DNA of 64,000 bases from Colius striatus (Eukaryota > Chordata > Aves > Coliiformes > Coliidae), in NCBI RefSeq assembly GCF_028858725.1, contig NC_084774.1:8964001-9028000 (forward strand). Direction: 5' to 3'. How positions within the stretch are numbered: the first letter of the stretch is position 1; each line of letters begins with the position of its first letter. The position numbers were made by a program, and so were the translations under genes. This document shows positions 44,379 to 57,000 of the stretch, piece by piece. The notes under the pieces were generated by a model. It was given only the letters and a program-made list of their open reading frames with translations, made no database searches and was not told the DNA's origin.

Positions 44379-44400
44379 ATATATGAAAAGTCATATTTTT

Positions 44401-45340
44401 AAATACACCCCCCCACCCCCCTCCCTGGGGGCTCAGAGCCCAGCAGCCACAGCCCTGCAGCAGCGTGCCCAGGGCAGGGGCTAAAGGGCTTTTATCCCCT
44501 TCACACCTCTTTTCCTCCCTCCCCACACCCCCTGTTTCCCCCCAGCCCCTCTCTCCTCTCTCCTCCTGGCACTCAGGACGGGGTCTGCCTGTGCCACACC
44601 ACCCCCCCAGCTGAGGATGGGTGGGAGGGGGATGAGGAGGGGTGGGTGGCTTTGCCTCCCCCAGCCTGAGTCCTCTTGCAGGAGGGGTCCCTTCTCATCA
44701 GGGACCCCCCCCAGTCCTCGCAGGGTCCCCCCTGTCCACCTGCTTGGGCGCCAGGGCCGTGCCAAGCTGTGCCCCTGCCTGCCCCAGGGACTGGCTGTGG
44801 CTGATCCACAAGAGAGAAAGAAAATAAATATTTGGATTCTTTGTTTTTCTTCTTTTTCTTCTTAAAAACGTTCTCCTGGCCCTGGGCTGACTGTGCCAGG
44901 CTCAGCCCTGGGGGTGGGCACGGGGCTGGCACCAGCTCCTGCAGCCCCCCCCAGGCAGGGCAGTGCCGGGGGGGATCCTTCCCCTGGGAGGGGATCAACT
45001 TCAACTGAAGCCCCCAGACAGAAGGAGATGACCAGCAACACTGACACAAGGGGGGGGGGGACACGAGCTGCAGGGGCCTGAGTGGGATGGGAGAGGGAAG
45101 AAAGGGAGAAGGAGACACACAGGGAAGGGGAAGAAGGAGAAGGGAAAGGAAGGGGGAAAGAGAGTGGGAGCAGCAGCCCTGGCCAGGGTGTGAGGTGAGT
45201 TTTTGGGGAGCAGAGACCCCCCACAAGCCCCCCAGGCTGGTGCAGCCTCTGTCCAGCACCATCACACACCAGAGGAGGAGGTAAGACCCCCCCAACTATC
45301 ACTTTAAATCCACATAAAAACCCCCAAGACCACAATGTAG
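44401..45340. other. Convergent gap between SLC2A4RG and ZBTB46
   Basis: Tail-to-tail spacer. It holds a second plus-strand AATAAA (44823-44828) and a purine-rich stretch near 45085-45170 (GGAAGAAGGAGAAGGGAAAG and similar). No gene is seen. Confidence 0.6.
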
Positions 45341-45354
45341 CAGCAATTTCCCAA

Positions 45355-45360
45355 TTTATT
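45355..45360 (-). terminator. ZBTB46: ZBTB46 distal poly(A) signal
   Basis: TTTATT on plus reads AATAAA on minus, about 4.6 kb past the ZBTB46 stop. Further AATAAA copies on the minus strand at 46951-46956, 48004-48009 and 48254-48259 offer shorter 3' ends. Which is used cannot be read from sequence. Confidence 0.5.
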
Positions 45361-48300
45361 GAAAGTGATTGATCTCTTGCATGTTCTAAGCTAAATCCCA
45401 TCACAAAGTCATGAGCAGGGGGAGGCTGCCAAGCTGCCACTGCCCTGGGGTTACAGGGCATCAGTACAACACAGCCAGGTCCTGCCCCTGCCTCCTGGGC
45501 ACTCATCTCCTCTCCCTCCCCGAAGGATGAAACACACCTTGGATACAAACACAGGCTGATCATAATTAAGAGAAAGTCAGTATAATATAGAATATTCCCA
45601 GCAAAAAAAAACCCCACCCCACAAACCACCTCCAAACTGTCCTCTGGGTGTTTGTTGAGCTTTGTTTTCTTTTGTAGACAGGTTTAAAGCACGTTGATAA
45701 GAATAAATAGCTATGGAAGCAGCCACACAGCACTCTCACTGCAGGGCTGAGGGGGAGGCAGGAGATGCAAACCACCACGTAGGGTGGGCAAAAGGGATGA
45801 AGTCTGGCTGCTGTGGGAGTCACACGTGGCACAGGAGCAGAGAGAGGAGCATCTGGCCCTAATGTTGCAGCAGAAGTTCCAGTTTTGCATCATTCTCGTG
45901 GAGTTTCTGTCCTGAAGGGTGGTGTGTGGAATGGGAAGGGTCGTGGTGGAGGGTGAGAGCCTGGGGAGCCCCTGACAGCCCTTTGCTTTGGAGAAGAGTG
46001 ACTAAAGGCATGAGGAGAGGGGGAAAGGGGAGCCACTGCTGCAGCTGGTTTCCTTCCACACGAAGGACAGGCCACTTGCAGCCCAGAACACTGAGGTTTG
46101 CATTGAGAACAGAGAGAACAAAGCCACTGCAAACCTCCAGGAGACACTCCCCCCCGTCACAAAGTCACTCTGCAGCTGCCAGGCTCCAGCTGACCTTAAA
46201 CCACAGGAAAACAGGTAAAATCTGACCTATAAAGAGAGATTTGGGGGATAAATTGCCAGGAAGCCGAATGCAGGAGGCGGCCTGGGCCCAGCTCAGTGCC
46301 TGGGGGGTGAGGGCAGGGGGTGCCACTCACACCCTGCTCTGTGCCAGGGGAGCACCAGGCTTGGCCTGACATGCTCTTGGGCCTCCTGGCACGGGTGTGT
46401 GTCTAAAAAATGATGGGGATAAGGAGGAAATGCAAAGAGGGGCTTTGATGGGTGTTGCATGAATGGTGACCAAAGAGACCAGTCACAAGTCACTGAGGGC
46501 AACTGTGTCCCGTCGGCCACCCAGGAGGGAGGGAAACGCAGCCTGGGCACCTCACACACATAGAAAAGAACTTAAAAAAAGAGAACCCCAGTGAACTATA
46601 CAAAGCCCTGAAAGGGGAATACAAAGAGGAGTGGGGACAGGCCCCCTGAGCTCGGGTGGGCAGCAGCAGGATGAGCCCCCGGCGGGCTGGTGCCGGCTCA
46701 GGTTTGCATAGGCAGGAGCAGAGCCCAGAGCACAGCCCAGAGCAGCCCCAGCAGCAACTGAGGGAGATGCTGCAAGTTTCAGCATAAATAGAAAAGAAAC
46801 CAAGCCCCAAATCCCTTATTTTCTGGGGTGTGGGGGAAGCCAAGGCTGAGGGAGGAGCGGGGAAGGTCACGGGGTGGGCTCCTGCCCCCCCAAACCTGCA
46901 CCTCTGCAGACAAAGCACCTGGAACACACACACCGGGCTGGGAGAAGGCTTTTATTTGGTATATGGTGTGTGTTAGTGAGACAGAGCTTGTGCCACGGTA
47001 AAACAGCTGAAAAGATCCCTTTAAGGGATTTTTTTTCCCCCTCTCTCTCCTTTTGGGGATTTGCTTTTTGCTCCAAGAGCCTTGGGAGAGGGGCCCAGCT
47101 CACTGCCCACCCTGCCACAGGCAGGGAAGGAGAGAGACATCCACTGCTGGCAAAGGGAAGGTGAGAACCCCAGACCCCAAGTGCAGAGGGCAGGGAGCAG
47201 TGAGGGAGAGGCTCAGAGCAACAGCTCCTGCTCCTCCTCAGAAGGGAGGGCAGCAGAGGGGCTGGGTGACTGGAATGTCACTGAATCCAGGGGGTTTCCA
47301 ACAGTTTGGGCTTTAAAACTCTTCTTTAAATAGATTTACTCTCTTTACATAGGAGAAGCAAAGCTACAGCTATCAAGTACTGTGTGTGTGTGTGTAGGTG
47401 GGACAGGGGAGGCTGCGAGGGCAGCACCTCAGCCAGCCCCCACCCCTCTATATTTACAGGACAGACAATAAGTACTGAGCCCCAGACCCAGAGGCAACGT
47501 CGGGGTCACGCTCCAGGACCCCAACTGCTGCAGCTGCCAGGGAACAGGGCACACTGAGCCCCAAACCTGGGCTGCTCACCTCGTTTGACAGCTTAGGAGA
47601 GCTTCACAGGGAGCTACACTGCCCAAGTCGGGTTTTACAGCATCATACAAGTGTTTCTGGGTGAGCCTGTGGCTCTGTAGCTCCTTGAAGAGGGTTCTCC
47701 TTGCTCACTGGCTCAAAGCCTCCCTCATCCCAAGGAGCAGCAGCAGCCCCACACAGCCAAAGCTCTGGGAAAGACTCAGCCCTCCAAAGCCCTGATGTGC
47801 ACCCAGAGCAAGAGCTGCTGGAGGCTGCCAGCAAGGGAGACCCGCGGCATGAAGCAGGAGGGTCTGCAAAGAGCTGAAGGGCAGAGGAAGGAATGGCCTT
47901 AAACTCAGGATGAGGCTTAAATGTGGGAGTGCATAAAGAACCAGCTCCTCCTGGGCTGTCCCAGCCTGCCTTAGATCCTCCAAGGTTATTTGCTTCACTG
48001 GAGTTTATTGCCCACCACACTCGTTATTTCCTTTGCTGGGTGTATCTGTGCTTTTCCTTAAGGAGCATCAGAGCTGGCAGAAGCTGCTGCAGCCCACAGG
48101 GATCCCCTGTACCAGGCTGGGGAGGGAAGTAGCACCTCTCAGCACTTGGCTTTCTGGGAAGGGGCTGTCTGTTGGGGCAGGTCTGGAGGTGCTGTTGTCA
48201 CAGGCAGTGTACAAATCTGCTCCAGGGCAAAGGCAGAGTGAGCTCTTCAGCCTTTTATTGTTGTAACTTGAACGAAAAAAGCACCAGAAGCAAAGAGGTG

Positions 48301-49923
48301 AAGGGTAAACCCAAGCTGCTGCTCAGCAACGAGCCACTTCCAACACAGGTTGCTGCTGTTGGCATTTAGGGGCAGCTGGAAGAAGGCAACAGTGGCTGAT
48401 GTAACAGGGAGACTCCAACCCCTGGAGCAGCTCCACGGGGTCTGGTGTGAGACGCTGGGAGAGAAACCTGCTGCTGCCCAAGAGAAGAAAAGGCTCATTT
48501 GGGGATTTCCATGGAAGCAGGGCAGCTGAAGCTGAAGGTTTCCATCATCAGTTAAGGAGGTGGGGATGCCTACCAGTGACAAAGGAAAACTCTGTACGTT
48601 GGTGGGCAAGAACAACGTCCCCAGGGCAAGTCCTGGCCCACGAAGGGCAGCGAGGTCTCCTCCAGCTGGGACCTCCCCTCCCTCCCCTGTCCATCCTGCT
48701 CTTTGCTTTTGCATATATTGAGGAAAAAAGGCAACTGAGCAAAGGGAGAGAAGGGAAGATCTCTGCAGGGAAGAGGGACAGGTGGAGAGCTCCCTGTGTC
48801 CCTTACAGCAAAAGCTGCTCCTGGAAGCGCCAGCACGTGCTTCAGCGCCCGCAGCTGACCGAGGCTGGAAGACAGGACGTGGGTAAAGACACCAGTGGGT
48901 CCAAGAAACATCACCATCCTTCTTTCTTTGATGGCAGTTCTTTGGAAGCTAAGAGAAGAATCCACAAGTCTGGAACCTGACTTGCCTTTTAAGCCATTTG
49001 ATGATAAAAGCTTCCTGTAACTAGCTTTGCAGGAGGCCTGGAGCAGCCAGGGGAGCTCTGCAGCACCTCCCTGCGCTCGCTTTCAACACGGCAGGCTGCG
49101 GTCCCACTGCAGCTGGGGTTTCGGCACTCACACAAGGTGGTAAGAACACCAGCTGACCACCACCACCAAAAACACACCCCCCCCAAACCTGCTTCAGACA
49201 CAGACACCTCCCTGGGGTTTGGATGGGGGTGGGAAGGGGAGGAGACTCAAACCTCCCTGCCTGGGGAAGCTCCACCTCGCTTGTATTAAACCTCTCTGGC
49301 TTGGCCGAGGGGCTGCTGGGGAGGGAAGGGGGAAGGAAAGAGGAAGGAAGGGAAGGGAAGGGAAGGGAAGGGAAGGGAAGGGAAGGGAAGGGAAGGGAAG
49401 GAAAGGAAAGGAAAGGAAAGGAAAGGAAAGGAAAGGAAAGGAAAGGAAAGGAAAGGAAAGGAAAGGAAAGGAAAGGAAAGGAAAGGAAAGGAAAGGAAAG
49501 GAAAGGAAAGGAAAGGAAAGGAAAGGAAAGGAAAGGAAAGGAGGAAGAAAAGGAAAAGTGGAAGGGGGAAGGAAAGGGGAAGGAAGGGGGAAGGGGAAGG
49601 AAAGGGGAAGGAAAGGGGGAAGGAAAGGGGGAAGGAAAGGGGGAAGGAAGAAGGAAGGAAAAGGGGAAGGAAAGGGGAAGGCAGGCAGGGGGAAGGCAAA
49701 GTCAAGTCGTGCCACTGGAAGCAGCACTGCTAAGACAGCATCTGAGTGGAGCAGAGCAGGACTTGTTCAGAACACACACGAGTTATTTCGCACACATGGA
49801 CGACAACAAGGCTACTTAGTTTGTTTTTTTCTTCCAACATACTCCTTCCTCCCCCACCCTCCCTCCCCCTCCAAACAACAGAGCGGCAACAAAACCGACA
49901 CCAAGGACAGAACAACCCAACCC
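45361..49923 (-). other. ZBTB46: Probable ZBTB46 3' untranslated region
   Basis: No coding frame with a domain lies between the ZBTB46 stop and the distal poly(A) signal. The stretch is mostly unique and includes a (TG)n run near 47386-47397 and the large purine tract at 49318-49681. The extent is inferred from the poly(A) signals. Confidence 0.5.
49318..49681. repeat. Polypurine tract, (GGGAA)n and (GGAAA)n
   Basis: Every base from 49318 to 49558 is A or G on the plus strand (241 bp). One T interrupts it, and another 122 purines follow to 49681. The core is (GGGAA)n to about 49399, then nearly perfect (GGAAA)n to about 49541. It lies 240-610 bp downstream of the ZBTB46 stop, so the mRNA would carry a (CUUUC)-type pyrimidine tract. 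The long purine/pyrimidine mirror symmetry suits intramolecular triplex DNA. Confidence 0.95.
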
Positions 49924-52900
49924 CTAAGAAATCCAGGTGAAATCCTTGTGGTGCTGCCCAGAGTCGTCCCGCTCCCGCGGACACTCCACGTCTTTGTCGT
50001 CATCCAGCATCACGTCGTCCTGCGCCACCCCCACGTCGTCCTTCCACTTGATGTCGTCGTCGTCTCCCATCTCCTCGTCTCCTTCCACTTTGATGTCATC
50101 AGGATCCTCCATGTACTGGCCCTCCCCGGGGTAGCACTCGTCCGGAGAGGCCTCTGCTCCGTTGTGGTCCAGGTGGGCGGCGATGCCGCGGCCGGAGCAG
50201 TCGGCGCAGACGCCGTGGCGCCGGGAGCCGTGCTTGATCCCCACGCTGGCTGCTGACATGAACACGCGGTTACACACTTTGCACACGTACTTTTTGTCTT
50301 TGCTGTGGACCTGGAATGAAAGCAGAAGTGTCAGAGAAGGGAGGCAGAGGGAGGGCTGCAGGGAAATGGGAGAGCTCTCTGCAGATACCTGACAGGGTTG
50401 TAGGATGGTTGGGGTCAGTCTCTGCTCCTCAGTGATGAACGACAGGACAAGAAGAGACAGCCCTAAGTTGCCCCAGGGGAGGTTGAGGTTGGAGCTGAGG
50501 CAGAACTGTTTCCCTGAGAGGGGTGTCAGCCCTGTGCCAGGCTGCCCAGGGAGCTGGGGGAGTGCCCAGCCCTGGAGGGATCCCAAAGCCGTGGGGCTGA
50601 GGTGCTGAGGGCTGTGGGTTAGTGCTGGGCTGGGCAGGGTGAGGGCAGGGGGTGCACTCCAGGAGCTTCAAGGGCTTTTCCAACCACAATGACTCTATGA
50701 AGGACACACTCCCCCAGCCCTCTGCGAAGGCAAAGCCACCTCAGCCCGTGAGTGCAGCCTCTGGTTCTCACAGGCTCTCGTCGTGACCTCAAAGCCACCA
50801 CTCTGGAATCAGCCACCACTCTGAAATCAGCCCTGCAATGGTGTCACACAATGGAAAATCTTTTGATCTTCCCTTTGATCATCAAACTACTCATTCTGAG
50901 GGGAACTTTTTCCACTTCATCCCCTCCCCCTGCTCTTTCTGTCTGTTTTTCTGGTGTTCAACAGTCACATTGCACCGGCACCACCAGGAAAGTCTTCAGG
51001 AAACACCCTCCCAGCCCCTAGCAGTGGTTCTCTGCACAATCACCCACAATCAAACTGGTGCTAACAGCATGTTAATTCAGTGGTTTGCTCTCCTGGTCCC
51101 ACTGCTGCTGAGCACCAGAGTAGCAGCAGCCTTGACACGTGCTGGAGCTCTCAAAAGACACAGCCAAATCCCTGAGACCCTGAATGGTGGGGTGGAAGGG
51201 TCTTGCAGAGCCCCATCCTTTGAGAAGCACAAAAGCACCTCAGAAGGTTAATTCTGGTGTTGGCTACTTCTGTCATGTGTGGAAGGCATGTGGCTTGCTC
51301 CTCTCCCAAAGCAAAGAGCCAGTCAGAGCAGCAACAACTCCTGAGGAGCCTCAACAGGCACCTTCACTCACGTATCCACACCAAATCCACAGCTCTGTTC
51401 ATTTTGTTTATTTACAGCATAGCTCAGGTGGAAGGAGCTTACAACAATCATCTCCTGACTACTTCAGGGCCAACCATTTTGTGTTTTTATACACATAATC
51501 CCTCTGTTTTTCTCTGTTGAGAGCAGAGCAGCTGAGCCCAGCAGCTCCCCCTGGCCCCTGCCCCTTCCCTGCACCCAGCAGCAGGAGACACTGTGGGGTA
51601 GAGCTTGAGAAGGATTTGCTCTGAACCACCCTGGTCTGTGGCTGGTGATCTGAGGTCATCCTGAGAGAGGTGTTTCATGTAGCCCCTCAGCTACCAGAGC
51701 CTCAGGGCACACATCACCAGTGCCTGATGCTGTTTCTTTTAAGCTCATTTACTCTTCCCACACTCACAGGGACCCAGAGGAAAGGTTTTGCTGCTTATGC
51801 CTCGTATGGAGATGTCCTTTTATTGCAAAGCACCTGCCTGGTGAGGCCAGTTCCCTGCCCCTGCCCCAGCATGGGATCACCTCCTCTGCCAACCAGCTTC
51901 TCCATAACCCCCACTCATCTGCAATACCCTCTTAGGCTTTGGGAAGAGGACAAATTGACCCCTCTCCCCCCTCAGTACTGCAGGATGCTGGCTCGGGCTC
52001 TGTGTGGTGCCGGGCCCAGCGGCCTTCAAAGCCCACGAGCTCTTCTGATCTGCTCTGGCTTCAGGCTCTCTTTGCTCTGCACAAGTCCCTGTGCTGTGTT
52101 CTTCAATGGCATCAAGCACAGGCATTGTATTTGGGGTTTTTTTGTTGCTTAAAGTCTGTGTAAGCTTTTTAAAAAGCCGTTGGAGAGGGCTGGGCAGAGC
52201 CAGCTCACAGGATTCGCTCATCTGGAACTGCTACAAGGAGGGTTTCCAGCCCTCCAGAGCTGAAGAGGATTACAGAAGGTGGCTGAGGATGCAGAGTAAA
52301 GAGCCATACAAAGAGGGAGATTATAAACCAGGTATTAGAATGATGCTGAACTGAAATACCTCCTAAAAAACTGATCAGCTCTCCCCATCCTGCAGCTGAG
52401 CAGAAATGGATCTTACAGCCCTTCTCACCAAATCAGTGAGTATTAAACACAGAAACACTTGTCTGGACTTCAGTGTCTGCAATCACAGAGTGGTTTCAGC
52501 TGGAAGAGCCCTTTCAGCCCATGGAGTGCAGCCTCTGTCCCAGCCCCATCACCCACCAGCCCATTGCCCTCAGTGCAACACCCACGCAGCTCTGAAACTC
52601 CTCCAGGGACGGTGACTCCAGCAGCTCCCTGGGAGCTGTTCCAATGCCTGACAGCCCTGGCACCAAAGAAATCCCTCCTCACATCCAGCCTCAACCTCCC
52701 CTGGTGACACTAGAGGCTGTTTCCTCTTGTTCTAGTGCTTGTTACCAGGGAGAACAGACCCACCCCACCTCACTGCAGCTTCCTTGCAGGTAGTTGTAGA
52801 GTGAGAAGGTCTCCCCTGAGCCTTCTTTTCTCCAGGCTCAGCACCTTTGCTTCAGATGCAAAGACTTTAGAAAGAAAAAACTTGGGTCTTATTTTAATTT

Positions 52901-54066
52901 TCCACTTCCAAGGAAACAAGTGTTTCTATTCAACTCACATTTGTGTACAAAGGCTATGAAAAACAGCCCCTTTTGTCTTTGGTTATCAGTTGAGGAACTG
53001 AGAGACACAGGGGTTTTGGTGTCAAACCTACTTCCTTTTCCTATAGGCTATTTTTATTTGACTCTCCCCAGCACAGATTCACCCGAGAGGTGACAACTAC
53101 ACCCTGAAATATCAGCCACCCCAGAAATGAGATGAGGAGACAAGCAAAGCCCCTGAATCCAAGCAGCTAACCTTGCCAGGAGCACTTCAGACAGCCCTTG
53201 CAACCACCCTGGGAAATGAGGATGACTGTGGCATTTGCATAGAAGAAAATACCCATTTTTATAGCTTCAACAGTACCAAAACCTCCTCCCAATTTCTGTC
53301 CCTTTGTCTCTGGTGCAGCCATTCCAAGGCACTTCGGAGTCATTTATGGCTCTTTGGAAATTAGAACACATTGGTTGCACCTTTCAGGAACTGACATGAA
53401 AAACCTGTATTCCAGCTGATATTTTCCAAACCAGCTGAATTCCAGACATAAAAGAAGGCATATGGAGACTGACAGACAGACATCCTCTCCTGCATGTGTT
53501 CACAAACAGCTTTGGGCCACGGGGCTGGCAAAGGCTTTGGGCTACCACACAGGAACACTCCAGCCAAGCAGGGAGTGGGTCTGGATGGTCAGGCAGCAAA
53601 ACACAGGGCCTTAGAAAAGTGAGGGGAAAACTGATACTGGAGAAGCCTTCAGAGGAGCCCTGGAGGGGACAACAAAATACAGACCTAACCCACAGAATCC
53701 CAGAGGCCCCAGATGGTTGGGGGCTGGAAGGGTCCTGTAGAGCTCATTCACTCCAACCCCCTACTAAAGCAGATTCACCTCGAGCAAGGGGCACCACACA
53801 TCCAGCAGCATTTGGGACCTCTCAGAAGGAGACTCCCCCATGTCCCTGGGCAGGCTGCTCAGGTGAAGCACTTGCTGCCCCCACACTCACCAACGTGTGC
53901 CGCTTCATGTGCTCCCGGCGCGTGAACTTCTTCCCGCAGATCTCGCAGGGGTAGGGCCTCTCTCCCGTGTGGGAGCGCATGTGTCTCTTCAGGATGCACT
54001 GATGCATGGCTGAAAAGCTGCAGTAGGGGCACTTGAACTTCTTCCTGATGACTGTGAACTCGTTGA
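49924..54066 (-). CDS. ZBTB46: ZBTB46 C-terminal half (two last coding exons; 5' part outside window)
   Basis: ZBTB46 is a BTB zinc-finger repressor that marks classical dendritic cells and endothelium. Two exons are present: 54066-53891 and 50310-49924. The first encodes two C2H2 fingers (CPYC...H-x3-H and CEIC...H-x3-H, joined by the linker HTGERPYPC). The second adds a third C-x2-C...H-x4-H unit starting [10 protein letters not shown], then a long Asp/Glu-rich tail ending HKDFTWIS; human ends KDFAWLS. The junction is phase 0 (HTL|VHS). The upstream border at 54066 needs one base from the preceding exon (xTC, Leu if C, as in human NEFTV context). No BTB or linker exon was found up to 64000, so the 5' exons lie beyond the window, as the tens-of-kb introns in human would suggest. 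Confidence 0.93.
50428..50702 (+). repeat. CR1 LINE 3' fragment in a ZBTB46 intron
   Basis: CR1 3' UTR closely related to 7822-8051 (CCCAGGGGAGGTTGAGGTTG, GAGAGGGGTGTCAGCCCTGT). It ends near CAATGACTCTATGAAG. It is antisense to ZBTB46. Confidence 0.85.
50703..52483 (-). other. ZBTB46 intron, no further gene
   Basis: Unique sequence with a doubtful, short CR1-like patch near 51174-51240 (reverse). No coding or RNA feature is supported. Confidence 0.5.
52484..52850 (-). repeat. CR1 LINE 3' fragment in a ZBTB46 intron
   Basis: Reverse copy of the same subfamily as 755-1269. It begins ATCACAGAGTGGTTTCAGCT and continues through the 'CCTCACATCCAGCCTCAACC' block to the end of the reverse-transcriptase region near CAGGCTCAGCACC. 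Confidence 0.88.
53690..53865 (-). repeat. Degenerate CR1 LINE 3' end next to a ZBTB46 exon
   Basis: Diverged reverse CR1 3' UTR (GGGGGCTGGAAGGGTCCTGTAG, then a CTCCAACCCC block, ending near CCTGGGCAGGCTGCTCAGG). Its far end is only about 25 bp from the ZBTB46 exon border at 53891. It is less conserved than the other copies. Confidence 0.65.
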
Positions 54067-57000
54067 CTGTAAGAGAGCAAAGGGAGAGCAGGTTACCTTC
54101 AGGATGGGCTGGTCTTCTCATTTACTACTTCACTGTTCAATCAGTTCACTGTGAAATCACACTCTCACCTCTTCACCACCTTTATTGTGTTGTTAATCCT
54201 TACACTGCATTATTGCACTTGTTAAAGCTTCAAGTACCTCCAGCAGAGCAGCTTTTAAAGGAGCCAGCACACAAACATTTAGCAACAGTCAACACATTGG
54301 CCAAGGCCTGCTGAATGATGAGGACAGAGGGCTGAAAACCTGCCACAACTCGGATTTATTACCATCAATTATCCTAAATATCCAAAGCTCTCACACTACC
54401 ACTTGTGGAAGAAGCCTGTAGCTGTGATGAGAACACCACAAACCCAACACCCTGCCAGTGCCAAGTGCTTTGGTCTGATTGACCATCAACACCCCCCTCA
54501 GGAGTATTTCTTGGCCAGAAGGAACAGGATGGTCACAACAAGCACAGCCCACATCATCCAGCTCTCAGTTGGTACTGCCACTGCAGCACAGGCACAGGAG
54601 TACAAAAGGAAGGAGAATGCTGAATTACAGCTTGACTCTCGCAAGCCTCCTTACAAGACAACTCTATACAGTCCTTGATGGACTTTGCTTCTGTCCCTCC
54701 CCATCCTATCTGGCAGAACTAGGAAAGGGATGAGTTCTTTGAAGCCACTCTGACACTGTTGATTCTTTTCCTCTTGTCACATCCTTCAGAGTGCACTGAG
54801 AGCAGGCCCAGGGGATGCACAGAACTGGCAGCCTTGGGGTCTCATGTGCAGAACACCCAGAGCAGCTGTGCCAGTGTTTCCTCCTCCAAACAAAGTGCAA
54901 CATGCAAAATGCAGCAGGTAAAAAGCAGAATATCTGCTAGAGCAGGTAAGACCCACAGCAATTCCTGCTCCCTGAGGACTTCCACCCACTCTAAGTTTGG
55001 AAGTGACTGTCCAAGGAGATGATTTTACATCTCCACCCCCTAATAACCGTACTGCTTTCCATTAGTATGGTAAGTTTCAGACACTTTTCTCCTTGTTGTT
55101 GTTATTTCTGGAAGCAATACACTGTTTACATAGCAACAGGGGGGAAAAAAAGACAGACATTTCTAGTTAATCATCTGAAGCAGAGCATGGTGTATGCAAA
55201 TGGCTCTCAGGACAGGAGCACTGGGTAGGACACCTAAGGGATGCAGAGAAATACCAGCCCTGCTTGAGACATGCTGAATCCTGTGTGATCTTTTTAGATG
55301 CTTACAGAAATGTTATCTCCCCCAAGAGCCCTACTAGACAAATGTACAGCACATGCCCTCAGTATGCCTGGGGAGTTACACCTTGCACTGCAAAAGAGGT
55401 CCTTGCAAAGGGCTGTTCTGAAGGAAGTCAGCGGGCCCAGGCTCTCGGGGACAAACACACTGCTGCTCTCATCTGGTAACTGCTCCATCACTAGCAACAG
55501 GCCACACAAACACTTCTGTTCCCCAGGATCACTATAAACCTCTTACTGCAGAGTCTAGACAAGGTAAGCAAGCTATAAGCTGATCATGGGAAGGCAAGAG
55601 GGGACATGTAACCCTCCTTCCTCCAGCCCAAGGCCACGTCCAGCGCTGCTCAACACCACAAGATGCTGTGTGCGTAGACCACAGTGAGAAGCTGCTCTGC
55701 ATCGTCAGCTTTAACCCCCTCGCTCTGGAACAAACTGGCACAGAGATCCTGACAGCAACCAGATCCCAAGATTACCAAGTAAAAGTGCTTTGGAGGAGAG
55801 AACACCACAAAATCCCTTATTTCCTACACTGTCAGGTTGTACCTGATCCCGTCAGAACCTCAACGACCAGCTGCCTCCTCTCATTCACTGTCACTGCTGC
55901 TCCCTTCACTTTATGGCTGAGCTACTGAAAAGGCAACTCCAAACATTAGGTGACCCAACAGCTCCTTCCACACACAGATAGCCACATGTTTCCAACACAG
56001 AGATGTATTTCCAGCAACACATTCAGAACACTTTCTGATGTCAAAGCCCCTGTATTCGGTTTAAACCCCTCAAGAACAATACCTTCACCTTCCAGCATGC
56101 TCACATTTAACAAGTCACAGAATAGTTTTTGTAGCTGTAGCTTTATTCAGAACTACTGTTGGGTTTTTTTTCACCAAATACCCTTATATTCAGTTCTTGT
56201 ACCTACACAGGTAAATGCCTGAAAAGCACCAGCATCGTTAGAAGGTGTAGTGCAAAGCTAACGTCCCCCCAGTGCTGGGAAGTATATGCACCCACCAGTA
56301 CATATAGTTAAGGAACAATATACCAGCCTTGGTATAAACTTTTGCCTAAATATCTTACAGAGCTTCTGTAGAGCAGCATTAAGGTCCTCAGAAACAGTCT
56401 TTAATGAGATCACCAAGAGCTTCAGTGGCAGTGCCGCAGGTGAGTGAGTGCTGCACGTGCCGACAGCAAGAGCAGCAGCAAGTGCAGAACGTTAACACAG
56501 GTATTGCCAGAGTAAAAATCCATGTCCTTAACCTCACTGAAAGACTTACAGGTGATGTGCATTTTTAAAAGCAACACAATAACACTTGGAGAAAAGCCCT
56601 TGGTGCTGGCACCTCTAACTGGAGGGATTTCACTGAGGTATGTTACATGAAGTAGGCTCCTACCTCCCCGAGGGAAGTGCAGGCCCTGGTGATACACTGC
56701 CTGATGGAACTACTCTCTATTAACCATCTCATCAGCTATGGAGTTGTTAACCCCTGAAATACTGCACTCACCTGGCTATTACAAAGAATTCACAAGCTTT
56801 AAGATAACTCTTGATTCTCATTATACTTAAGGACATAAATACCAAGGTGCAATTTAAGTGTCAAACTCACATTTCCCATCATCTTCCTGTGCTCACACAA
56901 AGTCCTGCTTTTAAAAAGCTTTCTACACAAACCCTGTACAAGCCTCTGGCTACTTTATACCCCATGGCTTCAACATTCAAAAACCCTACTGCTGGTCCTG

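Noticed and set aside
49194-50256. Lys/Glu/Gly- and Phe/Pro/Ser-repeat frames of up to 345 codons
   Set aside because: They are translation of the purine tract; the real ZBTB46 frame on the minus strand stops at 49924.
51174-51240. Short CR1-like patch in a ZBTB46 intron
   Set aside because: Only a few dozen diverged bases resemble the CR1 3' end; not enough to annotate.
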